Assembly (NCBI GenBank): GCA_023265235.1
Contig: JAHFUF010000013.1
Span: 4,312 to 21,185, forward strand
Reading direction: 5' to 3'
DNA length: 16,874 bases
DNA from: Blastocatellia bacterium
GTDB lineage: Bacteria; Acidobacteriota; Blastocatellia; Chloracidobacteriales; JADJPF01
Positions 1-7,614 of this stretch are shown here, piece by piece. Position 1 is the stretch's first letter; each line of letters begins with the position of its first letter. A program made the position numbers and the translations under genes. The notes beneath the pieces are model-generated. The model worked only from the letters and a program-made list of their open reading frames with translations. It searched no databases and was not told the origin of the DNA.

Positions 1-1
1 T

Positions 2-730
2 GTGTTAGGGGTTTATAAAGATGATGAAATACTTGCACGTTGGAGATTGACTACTGAGCGAGATAGAACAATCGATGAATATGGCATTTTATGCCGAAAC
101 CTTTTTACTTTAGCAAAACTTGACCCTACAGAAGTAAGTGCAATTGCTATTTCTTCAGTAGTACCTACACTGAATTTTACTCTTTACAAAATGGCGGTTA
201 ATTATTTTGGCATTGAGCCGCTTTTTGTTGAACCAGAAAAGAATGCAGGAATAAAAATTCATTATGACACACCTCAAGCAGTAGGCGCAGACCGTATTGT
301 TAATGCTGTGGCAGCTTTTCAAAAATACGGTGGGCCTTGCATTGTAGTAGATTTTGGTACAGCTACAACTTTTGATGCTATTTCGTCTATAGGAGATTAC
401 TTAGGCGGGGTAATTACTCCAGGTATTCAAATTTCGTCTGAAGCTCTTTTCCTGCGGGCTTCACGCTTGCCTAGAGTAGAAATTCGTCATCCTGAAAAAG
501 TAGTTGGTACATCAACAATTATGAGTATTCAATCAGGGCTTTACTTTGGTTACATTGGCCTAGTAGATGGAATATTAAAGCGAATGATTGATGAATTAGG
601 GCCACAAAAGACAGTAATTGCTACTGGAGGACTTGCGCCATTGATTGGCAAAGGCTCAGATATTATCCAAATCATAGATGATAACTTACTTTTAGAAGGC
701 TTAAAGCTTATTTATGAAAAAAATAAGTAG
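2..730 (+). CDS. coaX: Type III pantothenate kinase, 5'-truncated by the window edge
   Basis: Phosphorylates pantothenate in the first step of coenzyme A synthesis, in the cytoplasm. The visible 242 residues begin at VLGVYKDDE, which in the family directly follows the N-terminal phosphate-binding DxGNT segment. About 15 residues including the true start therefore lie before base 1, and the GTG at base 2 is an internal Val codon, not a start. The rest is intact: GADRIVNA at about residues 95-102 carries the catalytic Asp, DFGTATTFD at 117-125 is the second phosphate/nucleotide motif, and the GGVITPG and ATGGLA motifs follow. Total length would be about 257, normal for CoaX. It ends 31 bases before an ABC ATPase gene on the same strand, so co-transcription is likely, but no functional link is evident. 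Confidence 0.95.
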   Translation: MLGVYKDDEILARWRLTTERDRTIDEYGILCRNLFTLAKLDPTEVSAIAISSVVPTLNFTLYKMAVNYFGIEPLFVEPEKNAGIKIHYDTPQAVGADRIVNAVAAFQKYGGPCIVVDFGTATTFDAISSIGDYLGGVITPGIQISSEALFLRASRLPRVEIRHPEKVVGTSTIMSIQSGLYFGYIGLVDGILKRMIDELGPQKTVIATGGLAPLIGKGSDIIQIIDDNLLLEGLKLIYEKNK

Positions 731-761
731 AATAATAACATAATAAAAGACTGGAAAACTT

Positions 762-1586
762 ATGTCTAAGTCTGATAATGAAGGGTCTTTTGCCGTATCA
801 ACTATAGGGTTAACTAAAGATTTTGAAGCTATGCGTGCTGTTAATAATGTTAATCTAAACATAGCGCGAGGTCTTTTCTATGGCTTTCTTGGGCCTAATG
901 GTGCTGGTAAATCAACTACTATAAAAATGCTTACGGGCTTAATGTCTCCTACTGCTGGTAGAATAGAGGTTTTAGGTATAGATTTTTCCGAGAACCCTGT
1001 TGAAGTAAAAAGACAAATTGGGGTTGTTCCAGAAAATCTGGCGTTATTTGATAGGCTAACTGCGTTTGAATACCTTAACTTTGTTGGTCGAATGTATGGG
1101 TTGAGTCGTGAGGAAGTAGCTAAGCGAGCAACAGAGTTGCTAGAGTTTATGGAACTAACAAACAATCCTAAAAAACTAATAGTAGATTTTTCTCATGGAA
1201 TGAAAAAAAAGACAGCTCTAGCGGCTGCATTAATTCATTCGCCTAGAGTATTATTTCTAGATGAACCATTTGAAGGTGTTGATGCTATTGCAGCTAAAAC
1301 AATGAAAGATGTGCTACAAGCCATGATTGGAAATGGAGCAACAATCTTTTTAACTTCTCATGTACTGGATATTGTAGAAAAGCTTTGTACAGATATTAGT
1401 ATTATTAATCGTGGAACAATTGTAGCTCAAGGCTCAATAGAACAATTGCGAGCAGGTGTTTTTGCAGATAGTGACGCTTTAGCCCAAGCATCAGGAAAGA
1501 AACTAACCCTAGAAGAAATTTTTATTGAAATCGTTGGCGGTGGGCGTGAACAGCCAGAAAATTTGCTAAGTTGGCTAGTAGAATAA
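762..1586 (+). CDS. ABC transporter ATP-binding protein (ABC-2/exporter type)
   Basis: Cytoplasmic ATPase subunit expected to drive the permease encoded 12 bases downstream; the substrate cannot be told from sequence. The protein has 274 residues. Walker A is GPNGAGKST at 44-52, Walker B with the catalytic Glu is VLFLDEP at 163-169, the D-loop follows as EGVD, and the switch His is H200. Two features are atypical. The Q-loop position reads VPEN (Glu91 where Gln is usual), and the signature is FSHGM (143-147) in place of LSGGQ. Such variants occur in ABC-2-type exporter ATPases, so I regard it as functional. The ATG at 762 follows a weak purine-rich stretch. The last 50 residues extend beyond the core fold. 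Confidence 0.93.
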   Translation: MSKSDNEGSFAVSTIGLTKDFEAMRAVNNVNLNIARGLFYGFLGPNGAGKSTTIKMLTGLMSPTAGRIEVLGIDFSENPVEVKRQIGVVPENLALFDRLTAFEYLNFVGRMYGLSREEVAKRATELLEFMELTNNPKKLIVDFSHGMKKKTALAAALIHSPRVLFLDEPFEGVDAIAAKTMKDVLQAMIGNGATIFLTSHVLDIVEKLCTDISIINRGTIVAQGSIEQLRAGVFADSDALAQASGKKLTLEEIFIEIVGGGREQPENLLSWLVE

Positions 1587-1598
1587 AGGGATAAACTT

Positions 1599-3317
1599 AT
1601 GGAACAGTTGGCCTTAATTATACACTTACAATGGTTACTGTTTAAGAATTCGCTTAGGTCTCAAGTTAGTAAACTAGAACTAGTAGCAAGAATTATCTTT
1701 GTTATTGCTAGTGGTATAGTAGATATAATTATTGCTGTTGGTTTGTTTATGGCAACTCTATCTCTTTCTAATAGACCTAATGCTAATGCAGGATTTATTC
1801 TTGTTTTTTGCGCTATAACGTTATATTGGCAAATAATACCTCTACTCAGTGCTTCTTTTGGTGGTGGTCTAAGTATAGCTAATTTTAGGCTTTACCCAAT
1901 TAATAATAAAAAACTTTTACTTTTAGATTTAATATCAGGTGCAACAGACTTAACTTCTTTATCTGTCTATTTACCACTATTAGGTATTTTGGTAGCTTCA
2001 ATAATACTTGAGCCATCTTACTCACCAGTAATAATAATTATATTTGCAATGTTTATTTTATTTAATATTGCTTTATCTCGCTATCTACAAAGGGTTATAG
2101 AAAAGCTTTTAGCTTATCGCCGAATTAAAGAATTATTAATTGTTGGAATACTTTTTATGTTTCTTAGTTTTTCTTTTGTTCCTATGATGATGTTTCGGCA
2201 GGAAATAAAAGAAAAACACAGTAAGCAACTTCCACCAAAAGAGCAAATTCTTCAAACTTCATCTAAGCAAAGCCTTTCAATAAAAGAAAAATTACCTAAT
2301 ATTCAAATCGTAATCCAAATATTAAGCTGGTCTCCACCTGGTTTAGTAGCGCGTGCAGCAATAAGTCTTCCTAAAGAGACTGTTGGAAACCAACTAGCAG
2401 TAGTTTTTTTATCTATTTTATTTCCAGGTTTAATTTTGTTATTAGTTGAGAGAAAAATTAACCATGAATTTTATGGATCAAGTTCTCGATATTTGCTAGC
2501 CGATAAAACACCTATTGTTACAGCTAAGTCCAACATAAACATAACTTCAACTAAAAGTATTTTTGATAATAACTTATTTAGTTTGTTACCTTTACATGCT
2601 ATTATAGTGTTTGAAAAAGAATTAAAATACTTTTATCGTAGCTCAAGAATGGTGTTAATTTTTCTTTCAGGAGCATTAGGAGCGATTTCATTTGTCTTTA
2701 TTTTTCAAATTGAAAAACCAACAGAGACTTCTTCTATTTTTGCACATTTTGCGCTGCCGGGGCTAAACTTTTATTCATTAATGATACTAGGACAATTTTT
2801 TACTAACTCTTTTGGTTTTGATTCTCATGGGGCAAAAACTTTCTTTCTAATGCCAATAAAAGGCCAAAATGTGCTTTTAGGTAAAAACTTAGCTGTAGCC
2901 TTAATTACCCTTTTTCAAATTAGTATTACAACCATTACTTTTAATTATCTGATTTATCCTATCAACGTTTATATTTTGCTAAATACCCTTCTTAGTTCAA
3001 TAATAGGGTATTTCTCCTATGCTATTCTAGGGAATTTTCTTTCTGTTTTTTACCCACAAAAGATGGAATTATCTAATTTAAATAATAATAATAGTTCAAA
3101 AATGGCACTACTCTTAATGGTTCTTTTACAAGGATTTGTGTTTTCTTTACTCGCTATTGCGCCAGTTATAGCTTGGTATAGCAAAACTACTTGGGCAAGC
3201 TATCCAGTTTTTGCTGTGGAATTAATAATTATGCTTGTACTTTATAAAATTTCTTTGAATTATGCTGGTAAGTTCTTTGAAAAACGTGTAGAAGAATTTT
3301 TGCATATGTTGCTTTAA
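1599..3317 (+). CDS. Polytopic membrane protein, putative ABC exporter permease
   Basis: Integral membrane protein of 572 residues with about ten to twelve hydrophobic segments (for example near residues 30-55, 66-84, 120-160 and 178-199, then a cluster from 350 to 550). A hydrophilic Lys/Gln-rich loop lies at about 200-235. I recognise no catalytic motif. The gene follows the ATPase gene by 12 bases with an AAAGGG ribosome-binding site (1585-1590), so it is the natural partner of that ATPase. The size and two-half layout resemble large ABC-2-like permeases rather than the short six-helix type, and this may be a fused duplication. The transported substrate is unknown. Codon use is as AT-rich as its neighbours, with no sign of recent transfer. 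Confidence 0.85.
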   Translation: MEQLALIIHLQWLLFKNSLRSQVSKLELVARIIFVIASGIVDIIIAVGLFMATLSLSNRPNANAGFILVFCAITLYWQIIPLLSASFGGGLSIANFRLYPINNKKLLLLDLISGATDLTSLSVYLPLLGILVASIILEPSYSPVIIIIFAMFILFNIALSRYLQRVIEKLLAYRRIKELLIVGILFMFLSFSFVPMMMFRQEIKEKHSKQLPPKEQILQTSSKQSLSIKEKLPNIQIVIQILSWSPPGLVARAAISLPKETVGNQLAVVFLSILFPGLILLLVERKINHEFYGSSSRYLLADKTPIVTAKSNINITSTKSIFDNNLFSLLPLHAIIVFEKELKYFYRSSRMVLIFLSGALGAISFVFIFQIEKPTETSSIFAHFALPGLNFYSLMILGQFFTNSFGFDSHGAKTFFLMPIKGQNVLLGKNLAVALITLFQISITTITFNYLIYPINVYILLNTLLSSIIGYFSYAILGNFLSVFYPQKMELSNLNNNNSSKMALLLMVLLQGFVFSLLAIAPVIAWYSKTTWASYPVFAVELIIMLVLYKISLNYAGKFFEKRVEEFLHMLL

Positions 3318-3356
3318 GTTAGCGTGAAGTTATAGAAAAGGTCGAAAAATTTATTT

Positions 3357-4277
3357 ATGAAATGTGTAGTTACAGGAGCAAATGGTTTTTTAGGTCAAGT
3401 CCTGATTAAAAACCTATTAGAAAAAGGACATAGCGTCTTAGGCTTGGTTCGCAGAGTAGAATCAAAAAAGGTTGTTACTCAACTAGGAGCGGAAGTTGAG
3501 CAAGCAGATCTTTTTGATAAAGTAAAGTTGTCTGAAATTCTAAAAAAATATAAACCAGACACAATATTCCACTTGGCTGCCGAGATTGCTACACAAAGAA
3601 ACAAGGATTTAATTTATCGAGTTAATGTTGAAGGTACTAGGTCGCTAGCAGAAGCTTGTAGAGGATTAAATTTAACCTCATTTATTTATGCTAGTTCAGT
3701 AGTAATAGGTAATCCTAACGGGATGCTTATTGATGAAAAAAGCGAGCTGATAGCTACTACTACTTATGGTAAATCAAAACAACAGGCAGAAGTGTTGTTA
3801 TTAAATGAGATGAAAACACATAATTTACCTGTAGTGATTTTGCGACCATCACATGTTTATGGCTATGGTGGTTGGTATGGAGAGTTAGTTGGTGAAATGT
3901 TAAAGGGCAGGTTTATGATTCCTGGTGATGGTAAAAATTGGTGGGATGTTGTGCATGTTGATGATGTAGCAGATGCATTTCGCTTAGCGGCTGAAACTCC
4001 TATGAAGGGCGAAGTTTTTCATATTGTTGATGATCAACCAATTTTAATGAAAGACTTTTTTGCTAATACAGCAAAAGCTCTTAATCTAAGAAAACCTTGG
4101 CATATACCAAAGTTTATTGCTTCACTAGTGCGAGGTAGTGAGCCTATTGCTGCTGCTGTTCGTTCAGCCAAATCAAGTAATAATAAGTTAAAACAAGAGT
4201 TAGGCTGGCAACCTAACTATCCTAATTCCGAGCTAGGAATTAAACACTGTATTGGCAAGTTAAAAGAACTTAAGTAA
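3357..4277 (+). CDS. NAD(P)-dependent epimerase/dehydratase (extended SDR)
   Basis: Cytoplasmic Rossmann-fold enzyme of 306 residues that probably oxidises, epimerises or reduces a nucleotide-sugar, sterol-like or terpenoid-like substrate. The cofactor motif GxxGxxG is at G7-G10-G13. The catalytic set is visible as YASS (111-114), then Tyr137 and Lys141 (YGKSK). RPSHVYG near 163-169 is the conserved stretch after the active site, and VHVDDVADA is the substrate-domain signature. The overall pattern is close to hopanoid-associated or dihydroflavonol reductase-like SDRs, but the exact substrate cannot be assigned. It starts 39 bases after the permease gene on the same strand and may be the last gene of that unit. 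It ends 12 bases from the convergent redox-cupin gene, with no clear terminator hairpin between. Confidence 0.9.
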   Translation: MKCVVTGANGFLGQVLIKNLLEKGHSVLGLVRRVESKKVVTQLGAEVEQADLFDKVKLSEILKKYKPDTIFHLAAEIATQRNKDLIYRVNVEGTRSLAEACRGLNLTSFIYASSVVIGNPNGMLIDEKSELIATTTYGKSKQQAEVLLLNEMKTHNLPVVILRPSHVYGYGGWYGELVGEMLKGRFMIPGDGKNWWDVVHVDDVADAFRLAAETPMKGEVFHIVDDQPILMKDFFANTAKALNLRKPWHIPKFIASLVRGSEPIAAAVRSAKSSNNKLKQELGWQPNYPNSELGIKHCIGKLKELK

Positions 4278-4289
4278 CGAACCAAAAAT

Positions 4290-5276
4290 TTATAAATAAC
4301 AAGATGCCAGAGATTGCCACACTTCAGATTGATAAATGTAAAGATAACGTAGCTTTGCCCATTGAGCAGTTTTGTTTTCTAAATTAAAACATTTCATCTG
4401 TTTTAATGGTGGCGAATAAAGATGGATGGATACGGCAGGAAGGTTTTCTGCTGGCTCAATTTTGTGGATTTCTCCAGGAATGCTAAAAATTACGCCCCCT
4501 TCAAGTAAATTATCTGTGTTAGTTTCTTGAATTTCTTCTGTTTCAGGACTAAGACGCTTGTAATTAATATTAGTAATCTTGCCAGAAAAAACTTTTTCTA
4601 CGCTAAAAGATTGATCATGGTCATGAATTGGACTTTTTTGATTCGTATCCCAACACATTATTAGTATCTCAAAGCGATTATCTTTATAAAACAAATTACG
4701 CGTGTAATTTTCTGGGGAAAAATTAAGGCATTTTTTTATTTCTTCAGTATCAATATTAACAAGCTGCATTAATCGAAAAACCGTTTCTACATTAAACTCT
4801 TCTGCTGGTAAATGAGACAGGTAATCAGCAAAACGAGTAAGGCTAAAATTACCACTATCAATCTCTTGTTTAGTAAGTAGGTCTACAGTTTTACTAGCAA
4901 CAAATTCGACAATTTCAGCGCAATGATTTTTTCGTTCTGGAGATGAAAATTCAGAGAATTTGTTGATTAATTCAGAGCATTTAGTGGTTTGGTATTTTTC
5001 TTGGAAGTCTTGTGCGATTTGTGAAGAGATTTTTTTGGCTGTTTCAGAGGAGTTTTTTTCCGGCTTAGCTTTGGCTAGACTTGCCGCCATAGCTGAAGCC
5101 ACCAGACACGAGCATGTGTTTTGTAACCCAATTCCTTGCTCAAAGGCTGATGTTGATTGTAAAACTTCGGGTGAACAATTGATTAAACCGTGATTATCAA
5201 GACTTTGGAGAATGCTGCGAGCAGAATTTGCTTGTTTAGATAAATATAAATTTTTTGCTAACTCAGGACATCCCAT
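4290..5276 (-). CDS. Fusion of C_GCAxxG_C_C redox domain and cysteine-dioxygenase-like cupin
   Basis: Cytoplasmic protein of 328 residues with two parts. Residues 1-135 resemble the C_GCAxxG_C_C putative redox family: conserved-position cysteines are C34 (in INCSPEVL), C55 with C57 (TCSC), C100 (TTKCSEL) and C119 (NHCAEIVEF). Residues 140-328 resemble type I cysteine dioxygenase, which oxidises cysteine to cysteine sulfinate. YTRN (191-194) supplies the substrate-binding Arg193, HDH gives iron ligands H218 and H220, H271 lies in GEIHK, and HLYSPP (285-290) contains the active-site Tyr287. The residue matching the mammalian cross-linking Cys is Ser (QSFSVEK), so no Cys-Tyr cofactor can form, as in many bacterial thiol dioxygenases. 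The substrate may be another thiol. The gene is monocistronic and divergent from a small cupin gene. Confidence 0.85.
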   Translation of the reverse strand: MGCPELAKNLYLSKQANSARSILQSLDNHGLINCSPEVLQSTSAFEQGIGLQNTCSCLVASAMAASLAKAKPEKNSSETAKKISSQIAQDFQEKYQTTKCSELINKFSEFSSPERKNHCAEIVEFVASKTVDLLTKQEIDSGNFSLTRFADYLSHLPAEEFNVETVFRLMQLVNIDTEEIKKCLNFSPENYTRNLFYKDNRFEILIMCWDTNQKSPIHDHDQSFSVEKVFSGKITNINYKRLSPETEEIQETNTDNLLEGGVIFSIPGEIHKIEPAENLPAVSIHLYSPPLKQMKCFNLENKTAQWAKLRYLYIYQSEVWQSLASCYL

Positions 5277-5318
5277 AAATTAAGTCTCTTTCGATTAAGT
5301 TTTATCAGGTGTAGTTAA

Positions 5319-5346
5319 ATTATACTATTATCTAATAGTTTGCAAA
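5319..5346 (-). promoter_or_regulatory. Putative sigma70-type promoter for the redox-cupin fusion gene
   Basis: Read on the minus strand, a perfect TATAAT (5324-5319) lies 16 bases downstream of TTTGCA (5346-5341), a 4-of-6 match to the -35 consensus. The -10 box is 42 bases before the ATG at 5276. The palindrome at 5324-5339 fills the spacer. Consensus matches are common in AT-rich DNA, so this is suggestive only. Confidence 0.4.
5324..5339. promoter_or_regulatory. Candidate operator: perfect 7+2+7 palindrome in the promoter spacer
   Basis: ACTATTA-TC-TAATAGT is a perfect inverted repeat with 7-base arms. It sits between the proposed -35 and -10 boxes of the minus-strand gene, the usual place for a dimeric repressor site (for example a MarR or TetR type). 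No regulator gene is in the window, so the binding protein is unknown. Confidence 0.35.
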
Positions 5347-5523
5347 AAGCAATTAATCAAGGTTGATAAAAAATTCAACATAAAATTAAAGTTGGAATAC
5401 ACCGCAAGATCTGGTTTAAATATCCTCATCATTTAGTGCAAGATCAGTTGCTGGTCAGTTGCTAGAGCAAATTAAATTAATAGCTATGTCAATACTAGCT
5501 TTGTTGTAAGGGAAGGGAAATAA

Positions 5524-5880
5524 ATGCTAGAAGTAATTCTTAAGCGATTTGAAATGCCTGATGAAACACGCCATTTTGAAAAAGGAAAATTTGAAATAGT
5601 TCGATTAGGTAGCATGACAATAGGTAGAGCAACCTATGAACCGGGGTGGAAATGGTCAGAACATGTTGGTTCTCAAATTGGAAAGCAATATTGTGATGTT
5701 GAGCATGTTGGGCTAGTAGTTTCAGGTATAGCAACTGCGGCAATGGTAGGTGGAGAAATAATTGAAATGACTCCAGGCACTTTGTTTTATATTCCACAAA
5801 CACCACATGATAGCTGGGTTGTTGGAGATGAACCTTACGTTTCACTACATTTCCTAGGCGCAGATCATTACACTAAGTAA
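5524..5880 (+). CDS. Small single-domain cupin protein
   Basis: A 118-residue protein with one cupin beta-barrel. Motif 1 runs from GWKWSEHVG (40-49) through EHVGLVVSG (60-68), with possible metal ligands H47 and H61. Motif 2 is PGTLFYIPQTPHDSW (84-98), with H95. A late His109 lies in SLHFLG. It could bind metal and a small ligand or act as an isomerase, dioxygenase or sensor; nothing fixes the function. The ATG is preceded by a strong AAGGGAAGGG ribosome-binding site (5509-5518). It is divergent from the larger redox-cupin gene across 247 bases, which suggests but does not prove shared regulation. Confidence 0.85.
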   Translation: MLEVILKRFEMPDETRHFEKGKFEIVRLGSMTIGRATYEPGWKWSEHVGSQIGKQYCDVEHVGLVVSGIATAAMVGGEIIEMTPGTLFYIPQTPHDSWVVGDEPYVSLHFLGADHYTK

Positions 5881-5943
5881 GAGATTATTTAGAATAACTA
5901 ACAGCCTGGTAAAAAACTTAGGCTTAAAAATAGGGGTTTTAAT

Positions 5944-7452
5944 ATGAGTTTAAGAGTTTTGTTATCAGCTTTTATTTTAATGCTTACACTTACGATCACA
6001 TCTTTAGCACAAGTTGAAAACATGCGTGTAGTTGCTAAACTTCAAGATAAAGCCCCTGATGGTAGTACAATAGCTACACTTAACCAGCCTAGTATCAATA
6101 ATAGATCTGATGTGGTTTTTTTAACTACTGATACATCAACACCTAGACTTCTTATAACTAAAAACATTTTTGGTACACCTAAAACAGAAGTTTTAGTTCA
6201 GCGAGGAACCAACGTTGTTGGGCTAGATAACGCTAAAATTTTTAGGATGCTTTCTCCAAAGGTTAATGACAATGGAGATATTTTATTTACTGGTAGTGTT
6301 TCTAATCTTCCTATAGATGGTGGGCTTTTTCTTTTTTCTCAAGGACAAGTAAAACCTGTTGCCTTAGTTAATGCTGCCACTCCAATTGGCGGTGTTTTTA
6401 CTGGAGATTTGGCTTTAACTAATTCTTTTGGGTTGAATAATCGTGGAGATGTGGTTTTTTTAACGAAAAGAGCTACAACCGATATTTTATCAGCAATTTT
6501 TCTGGTTAAAGACCAAGTAATAACCAAAGTAGTTGCTGAGGGAGAAACTATTCTAGATATAGGAAAAATTCAATTTGACTCAACTACTGCACCTACTATT
6601 AATGAAAATGGAGATGTGCTCTTTTCTGCTGCTACCCAAGAAAACCCTTTAATTTCTACTGTATATCTATTTAGTAATGGTGTAATAAAAAAAATCGTTG
6701 CTCCTGGTGATCCAAGCCCTCAAGGAGGGGCTTTTGAGCAAGTAAGTAGTCCTGGGCGTTACCTTAATAACAAAGGTGAGATTCTTTTTATTGGTAAAAC
6801 TGGAGGCAAAGATGGGATTTATTTATTCTCACCAGAAAACAATAAAATCACTAAATTAGTTGCTGATGATGACATGTCTCCTGATGGTGGGGTTTTTCGT
6901 TCTTTGTCAATTTCTCTTACACCAGCGCATGGCAGGTTAACAAATAAAAGCAGTTTTGTTTTTAGGGCTTCTACCACTAAAACCTTTTATGGATTGTTTT
7001 ACTACGCAGATGGAAAAGTCTTAAAAGTAGTTGGTCGAAAAGATCCTACACCACTTGGAGGAGTTTTTGCAGATGAAGCAGTTTTTAATGCTGCTTTTTT
7101 AGGATCAATAATTTCTGATAATGATGAAGTAATTTTTGAAGCAACAATTAGAGGTGGTAGCGCAACAAAAGCTTTAATTGCTTGGTCTACACGCCTTGCT
7201 GCTCTTAAAATTACTAGTGCTATTTATGATAATAAAATTAAGATCTTACAGATAAAAGCAGGTAGTACTAGTGTTGATATGAAGGTAGAAATAAATGGGA
7301 AAATTAATACTCAACCTATCAAACTTGTTAGTGACACAGAGCTTTCTATAAAAGGAAATCGCAAAAAGTTGAATCTTAATAAAGCTGTTAATACTAATAA
7401 ACTAGTGTTAATTTCTAGCACTGGAGTTCGCTCAGAAATATTTACATTTTAA
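5944..7452 (+). CDS. Exported NxxGxxxF tandem-repeat protein (probable beta-propeller)
   Basis: Secreted or surface protein of 502 residues. Residues 1-23 form a signal peptide (basic start, hydrophobic core, cleavage after SLAQ or nearby). Seven repeats carry the NxxGxxxF-type motif at 52-59, 108-115, 165-172, 220-227, 275-282, 333-340 and 391-398, spaced 55-58 residues. The sixth and seventh are degenerate. Most repeats also carry a PxGGxF element, as in SPQGGAF and SPDGGVF. Seven regular units suggest a seven-bladed propeller. The final 80 residues lack the repeat and look like a small beta-sandwich (IPT/TIG-like by general pattern). There are no catalytic residues to name. It probably serves binding or scaffolding outside the cell. 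The ATG at 5944 has an AGGGG ribosome-binding site. Confidence 0.85.
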   Translation: MSLRVLLSAFILMLTLTITSLAQVENMRVVAKLQDKAPDGSTIATLNQPSINNRSDVVFLTTDTSTPRLLITKNIFGTPKTEVLVQRGTNVVGLDNAKIFRMLSPKVNDNGDILFTGSVSNLPIDGGLFLFSQGQVKPVALVNAATPIGGVFTGDLALTNSFGLNNRGDVVFLTKRATTDILSAIFLVKDQVITKVVAEGETILDIGKIQFDSTTAPTINENGDVLFSAATQENPLISTVYLFSNGVIKKIVAPGDPSPQGGAFEQVSSPGRYLNNKGEILFIGKTGGKDGIYLFSPENNKITKLVADDDMSPDGGVFRSLSISLTPAHGRLTNKSSFVFRASTTKTFYGLFYYADGKVLKVVGRKDPTPLGGVFADEAVFNAAFLGSIISDNDEVIFEATIRGGSATKALIAWSTRLAALKITSAIYDNKIKILQIKAGSTSVDMKVEINGKINTQPIKLVSDTELSIKGNRKKLNLNKAVNTNKLVLISSTGVRSEIFTF

Positions 7453-7485
7453 TCAAATATATTTATGGAATTTGCTACACTAACC

Positions 7486-7508
7486 TATTGATTCTAAAGC
7501 AATCAATA
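7486..7508. repeat. Stem-loop, 8-base stem
   Basis: TATTGATT (7486-7493) and its exact reverse complement AATCAATA (7501-7508) enclose a 7-base loop. It lies 34 bases after the stop of the NxxGxxxF gene. The stem is AT-rich and has no T-run, so termination is doubtful. Confidence 0.5.
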
Positions 7509-7516
7509 AAATCTTA

Positions 7517-7563
7517 ATGCCCATTAAGGGCATCTGATAATAGCCCAGTCCTTTAGGGCTGGG
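7517..7563. repeat. Two adjacent GC-rich stem-loops, possible terminator or palindromic repeat unit
   Basis: The first hairpin pairs ATGCCC (7517-7522) with GGGCAT (7528-7533). The second spans 7544-7563 as CCCAGTCC-TTTA-GGGCTGGG, eight pairs with one G-T wobble. Neither is followed by a U-run on the + strand. They resemble in style the small GCCC/GGGC hairpins at 9811-10006 and may belong to the same repeat class. They could also stop or stabilise the upstream transcript. Confidence 0.5.
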
Positions 7564-7614
7564 AATTTAGAACATAATCAATAAACCTTTTATTTACTTG
7601 GAGTTGAAAAGACG

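Noticed and set aside
4278..4289. Bidirectional terminator between the convergent epimerase and redox-cupin genes
   Set aside because: The gap is only 12 bases and no stable hairpin is visible there.
4960..5193. ORF of 77 codons opposite the redox-cupin gene
   Set aside because: It is a shadow of the opposite strand's coding frame, has no ribosome-binding site and no recognisable protein features.
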